A stretch of 64,000 bases of DNA. Origin: Metridium senile. Taxonomy: Eukaryota; Cnidaria; Anthozoa; Actiniaria; Metridiidae. This document shows positions 59,532-64,000 of this stretch, in pieces. The translations under genes were made by a program, and so were the position numbers. Under the pieces are notes generated by a model. The model was given only the letters and a program-made list of their open reading frames with translations, was not told the origin of the DNA and searched no databases. Position 1 is the first letter of the stretch. Each line of letters starts with the position of its first letter. The DNA lies in contig OX459105.1 of the NCBI GenBank assembly GCA_949775045.1, positions 2,277,368 through 2,341,367 on the forward strand, written 5' to 3'.

Positions 59532-60269
59532 AGGGTCGTGATGAGGGATGTGGGATCAGGGATCACATGCCTGGGATCTTGGACCACATAGTCCGAATCA
59601 GCTGGAATCATTGATCACAGAAGAGGGATCGAGATCGTATGAATAAATTTAGGGATCAGAACATGTTTTGTGGGATCAGGGATCACATGCCTGGGATTGA
59701 GGATCACATAGTCCGAATCAGCTGGAATCAGGGATCACAGAAGAGGGATCGGGATCGTATCAATAAATTCAGGGATCAGAGCATTTTTTTGTGGGATCAG
59801 GGATTAAAATAGGCGAGCTTTTTGGACCAAAACGTTTGTGTAAAATATCTAGATGAATCACGAAAAAACATCCCTCGTCACGGCCATGTTGTTAGACTTA
59901 ATTTTTAAACTCATTCTATACAACTACGAGTTTATATATGGATTTTTTGTTAAAAATATGTTTCATGAACCCAGTAAATGTTTGTAGGTTGTGTTGATAT
60001 TCATTGTAAAAAGAAACGTTTCATCAACCTTATTGGTTCTATTTTCACATTTACCCTGATGATGGGTGAGTAGCCCGAAAGCTTGGTTCAAATCAAATCA
60101 ATAAGGTTGATAAAACCAGAGTTAACTCTATTAACTCTGATAAAACGTTTTCTTTTTTGAAATGGATGTTTCATGAACGTTCAAATAGGCGAGATTTTGG
60201 GATTAGGGATCAAATTTCTGTGTAAAAAATCGGGATTATTCACGAGAAAAGACCCTTAATGACGACCCT
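59532..60269. mobile_element. GGGATCA-repeat element containing a hammerhead-like insert
   Basis: Starts CAGGGTCGTGATGAGG and ends AATGACGACCCTG. The left half has several GGGATCAGGGATCACATG units. Inserted in it is a segment with CTGATGATGGGTGAGTAGCC then CGAAAGC (60056-60084), with a nearby direct repeat AAATCAATAAGGTTGAT. Confidence 0.5.
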
Positions 60270-60341
60270 GTAATAAGAAACACAAAATATTTTTTCTCAG
60301 ACTCACACCACTGAAATTCTCGATCAATAACTTCGACTGAC

Positions 60342-60412
60342 CTTCGTTTTCTTCTTTGTAATTAAGTGTGCCGTATACATCGATGATCTCGGCGTTGGTC
60401 AGTGTTCTCACA
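60342..60412 (-). CDS. Possible internal exon of an unidentified gene
   Basis: Bounded by an AG acceptor and a GTCAGT donor on the minus strand, it reads VRTLTNAEIIDVYGTLNYK then EENE. Composition looks like real coding sequence, but no partner exon was found and the family is not recognised. Confidence 0.25.
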
Positions 60413-60455
60413 CTATGCACTCACATTCAAAGCAAATTGAATTGACAGTTTCATA

Positions 60456-60553
60456 ATGGTAGCGTTTAATATACAATCAATTATCAAAACTTTCATTGAC
60501 ATGTGTCACTCTGACTTTGACAAAGAAAAAGGTTCGGCTCTCGATAATTTCAA
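60456..60553 (+). CDS. Possible first exon of an unidentified gene
   Basis: An ATG frame reading MVAFNIQSIIKTFIDMCHSD, then FDKEKGSALDNF, ends at a donor TTCAAG|GTATGC. It starts 44 bases from the candidate minus-strand exon. No downstream exon or domain was recognised. Confidence 0.25.
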
Positions 60554-61439
60554 GGTATGCTTTGTTTTTCTCATTTCAGGCAGAAAAATGTTTGACAGAC
60601 TAGTATGTCTATTCCTTTTTATATATATTTTTTGTACTTTTTCGGCTATTATATATTTTTCCTTTCAAGATGGCCATTTCTCGTAAGATGTTTGAAGTTT
60701 AGTAACAGCTATTTCTTCTAGCTTTTCTCTAGAAAAGTCTATATTGTGATCTTAAATTCTGTTGTTCTTTTGTTTCCTTATGCCTACTTTTAGTTGCATC
60801 AAACGAAAATGCTACAGTAAAAAGAAGAATAACAAAATAACAACCGAAAAACTTAGATAAAAAAGTGCAAGTCCTGAGCGGTCCGACGGGGCAAAAATAT
60901 CGGTCCGGACTGCAGGATTCCGACCACTCGGAGAAACAATCAGATTTTTCCTTTTCAGCCATATAATAAATAACCAGATTGAATTTAACTAATAGATGAC
61001 GAGTAGCTAGGAAGAATTGATTGAAAACTGTTATCAGTAGTCGTTAGGCTCTTCAGATGCTCGGGAAAAATTTGAGTCCACCTGACGGGAATCGAAGTTG
61101 AATTTATTCGGCAATAAATTTAACGTGAACCAAGTCGAAAGAAAAGTTGCGATTCTTCAAAATCTTGAAGATTTTTCAGCACGTAGGATTTCAAGACATT
61201 TATAACTAAACTTAAGACCCATTTATTTGGTATGGCTTATCCATAATTTATCAATTGACTTTGTCATGGCATATAGTTGCCTCCTTAATGTTTTCAGTTT
61301 TATCGCCATGACAACATTAACATTAATATTTCAATTTTAAGACTTTTACATATTGGTTATCATAGAACTTAACTTTTTTTAATAGTGAATAATAATGTTT
61401 TATGATTTTTATAGTTTTTTTTTATAGGATTAGTTTTTT

Positions 61440-61510
61440 CTTCTATTGTTATAAGCGTCTTAGAGCCTTTGATAGGGCGCTATATAAATGATAAATTGTT
61501 ATTAAATTAT
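61440..61510. repeat. Retroposon 3' tail
   Basis: AGAGCCTTTGATAGGGCGCTATATAAATG followed by TTATTAAATTATTATTATTA is the type of 3' end common to invertebrate SINE/LINE families with microsatellite tails. Confidence 0.4.
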
Positions 61511-61555
61511 TATTATTAATTAATATAGTTTTTGCTGAATAAAATGTATACACCC

Positions 61556-61806
61556 TTTCCGAGAAACTTTATCACCCGTGAAGTGAAAAGCCTTCAAGCT
61601 AGTGGCACAGGGAATTATGGGTTACCTATGTTTACTTCATTAGAACGCAAGGATTTCATGGCCACATTGCTACACTTGTCAATATGTTATTGAGAAATGT
61701 CCAAAGGCGTTCCGAATGCACATTTATTTTCTGAACTGATCCGTGATCCTTTGCGCCACTAGCTTCAGTGTGCTTTTCACGGGTGACAAACTTTCTCGAA
61801 ATATAG
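61556..61806. mobile_element. Foldback element
   Basis: TTTCCGAGAAACTTTATCAC and GTGACAAACTTTCTCGAAA form the outer inverted arms; ACCCGTGAAGTGAAAAGCCT pairs with the AGTGTGCTTTTCACGGGT region. No coding sequence. Confidence 0.6.
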
Positions 61807-61933
61807 ATGTAAATATAGAGTAGCTTTAAATAGTCGTAAAATCGTTCATTGATATGGAGAAGAGGGGGAGAAGAGCGCATCGTCGGCTTCCTAAGATATC
61901 AGCTTACTTCTAGCTAAAGGAACTATACCGACG

Positions 61934-62385
61934 TTAAGGGTCCGGGCAAACGGCTTCAACATTTGTTTCAACATTCGTTCGATTTTGTTGAATTGCAATG
62001 TTTTGAAGCCGTTTGCCCACCTTTTCAACATTGTTGAAACATGTGGAATCGATGTTGAATTGATGTTGAAAGAGTATAAACGCGTTTAAACTTTGCTTTT
62101 GTTGCTTTGAATGTTGAATCGAAGTTTTTAAACGTCGTTTGCCTTGCTCCGTTCAACATTGATGACTACGCCCATGCGCATTTAGTGGTCTTTCAAATAC
62201 GTAACACGTTTCAACAATGTTGAAAGGGGGTGGCAAACGGTTTCAACATTACCATTCAACAAAATCTAACAGATGTTGAAGTACAATAACATCGAACGAA
62301 TGTTCAATGAAGCAAATGTTGAAGCCATTTGCCCAATACTTGCTTCAACATCCGTTCGATTTTGTTGAATAGCAATGGGCCTTAA
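61934..62385. mobile_element. TTAA-flanked element rich in TGTTGAA palindromes
   Basis: Ends TTAAGGGTCCGGGCAAACGG and CAATGGGCCTTAA. Inside, GTTTGCC and CTTCAACAT motifs recur in both orientations at least eight times, so it can fold in several ways. Confidence 0.55.
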
Positions 62386-62589
62386 ATATTAGTGCTTTCC
62401 TTTTCTCAGAAGGTAACACCGTAAAAAACTTAACTTTACTGACTCGTTTCGAACTTTAACCCTTAATCGGAGTAACCTGGAAAGGCGTGCAAACGATGTA
62501 AATCTGAGATTAGTAAGTCTTGTTTTAATAGAATTCTACAGTCTCTTGTAAAACCTACTCAAGTAAAGTGGTATCTATTTGCTGTTAAT

Positions 62590-63350
62590 AGAACAGCGAG
62601 AAATAAAATGATTGATTGAACCTCCCGCCTAGACTAATTGGCCTTTGGCAACAACAGGTCACGTGATCCTACCCCCTTTTAAATCGAGCAGCTGTTTAGA
62701 AATGAACATCAGAAATGAAAAGAGCACCTCTTTTGTGTTTGTATGTAATATATACAATATGAGCGGCCGATCTGTATCCGATATACAACGGCGAGTCGAA
62801 GACGAGCCGTTGTATATCGGATACAGATCGGACGCGAATATTGTATAGAACTTATGAAAGTCCAACGTTAGTTCTTTCATATTTTACTAAAATTGTCAAG
62901 ATAAATGTAAATCTGGCCGAGAAAATTCAAGTTGAAACTTATGCAAATCAGGACGAAATCTGTATGAGATTTACAACCTCCGTCACGGACGTGAATTCTT
63001 TTGTCAATTGCTCATTAATTATTCATGAATTTTATAAGTGTTAGTTACCAATAATAAAAAATTATAATAAAAAAGTTTGTTCTAGAACTGATGAAAAAAG
63101 AAAAGAGCACCTCAGTATTAGTAAGAAGGCTCATAATGTTGAGTATATACAAATCCTTAAATATCTAATTTTATATTTAATTCTCCTATACTCAACATTG
63201 AGCTAAAACTTTGTCTTCTAATATTGAGGTGTTCGTTTTAATTCTGATGTTCATTTTTACACAGCTGCTCGATTTAAAAGGAGTAGGGTCACATGACCTG
63301 TTGAAACAAAAGGCCTCTTGATTGATTGAACCTCCAGCATTGACCTATTA
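62590..63350. mobile_element. Large nested foldback element
   Basis: The outer arms: TTGATTGAACCTCC and GGTCACGTGATCCTACCCCC near 62610-62680 pair with GGAGTAGGGTCACATGACC and the sequence to 63340. The inner palindrome at 62767-62831 is nearly perfect (about 31-base arms) and belongs to the family seen at 5090 and 46166. AT-rich DNA with no gene continues to 64000, where 63420-63660 contains a 120-base direct repeat (ACTTGAAACCTGTACTAAAG). Confidence 0.65.
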
Positions 63351-64000
63351 CATTTCTATTTGTGACATTGATATGTAAACATATCACATAATTTTGATAT
63401 AAAACTTGAAACCTGTACTAAAGACTGACATTGCTACATTAATTCTCAGCTATTGGAAAGTAATCAGCAAAACATAGGACGATTCCTCCGAGACATTCTA
63501 TGAAGTTGAAGCATCGAATCTATTTTGATAAACTTGAAACCTGTACTAAAGACTGACATTGCTACATGAATTCTCATTTTTTCGAAAAGTAATCAGCAAA
63601 ACATAGCTCGATTCTTCCGAGACATTCTATGAAGTTGAAGCATCGAATCGATTTCCGTAGAGGATAAAGATGTAGGCCCGTCCGCGCAATCCAGACAAAA
63701 CATCTAATTCGCGCTTTAGTCCAAGGTAAGGAGAAAGAACTATCAAGGTAATTGATATAGGGAGGGGGAAGGGGATTTGGAATGGGGGGATTCCTTAAAA
63801 AATATCGAGCACAGCTGTAACCTTGCTTTTTCCCGAAATACGCGTATTTATTTTGTGCTTGAAATATCATGCACTGTAGAATAATAATGTACAATTTATT
63901 ACTTATATTGCGCTATACAAGTTATACATGATATTATTAAAATTGTTAAATACAAATAGTAAGATAGAATAGAATATTTACATTTTTAAAAGGTTATAAA

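Noticed and set aside
60729..60962. Minus-strand frame MAEKEKSDCFSEW as first exon of a gene
   Set aside because: No convincing donor in frame and no recognised homology; cannot be linked to the candidate exon at 60342-60412.

Overview
The window is AT-rich, intron-bearing animal DNA crowded with simple repeats and short inverted-repeat transposons. The secreted PAN-EGF-fibrinogen-like gene family and the type of dispersed repeats fit a cnidarian, most likely an anthozoan (coral or sea anemone). That assignment is an inference from content, not from a marker gene. There is no sign of bacterial operons, CRISPR arrays or functional tRNA/rRNA genes. The left 27 kb holds a tandem family of four two-exon, plus-strand genes (1840-3047, 15351-16558, 19728-20935, 25956-27166). 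Each encodes a secreted protein of about 377 residues: signal peptide, PAN/apple-like domain, EGF domain, divergent fibrinogen/intelectin-like domain. A related PAN + fibrinogen gene on the minus strand (10459 to 7295) has decayed, and a broken LINE reverse transcriptase (about 6120-7180) lies beside it. Genes 2 and 3 sit in a recent tandem duplication of about 4.1 kb (13251-17361 and 17604-21781). The proteins are almost identical except in one C-terminal stretch. From 54115 down to 30346 the minus strand carries one complete 23-exon gene. I reconstructed it exon by exon; every junction keeps phase and the exons sum to 2853 nt (950 residues plus stop). It is a p85-type regulatory subunit of class IA phosphoinositide 3-kinase: SH3, RhoGAP/BH, proline-rich, N-SH2, inter-SH2 coiled coil, C-SH2. 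The surprise is about 225 extra residues between SH3 and RhoGAP that encode C1 zinc finger - SAM - C1 zinc finger, a layout not found in vertebrate p85. Its introns carry most of the window's micro- and minisatellites, including about 2.8 kb of uninterrupted four-base repeat. To the right is an intronless, minus-strand, melatonin-receptor/opsin-like class A GPCR (57858-56902) without the opsin lysine. The remaining DNA to 64000 is mainly foldback elements and degenerate repeats, with two weak candidate exons near 60.4 kb. Between the genes lie at least a dozen foldback (MITE-like) elements, among them one family that keeps the same short outer ends while its stems differ completely between members, plus tRNA-derived SINE pieces and scattered hammerhead-ribozyme-like motifs typical of Penelope-like retroelements. 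The genes do not form an operon; the only clear joint behaviour is the lectin-like cluster, which seems to evolve by duplication, gene conversion and local diversification.
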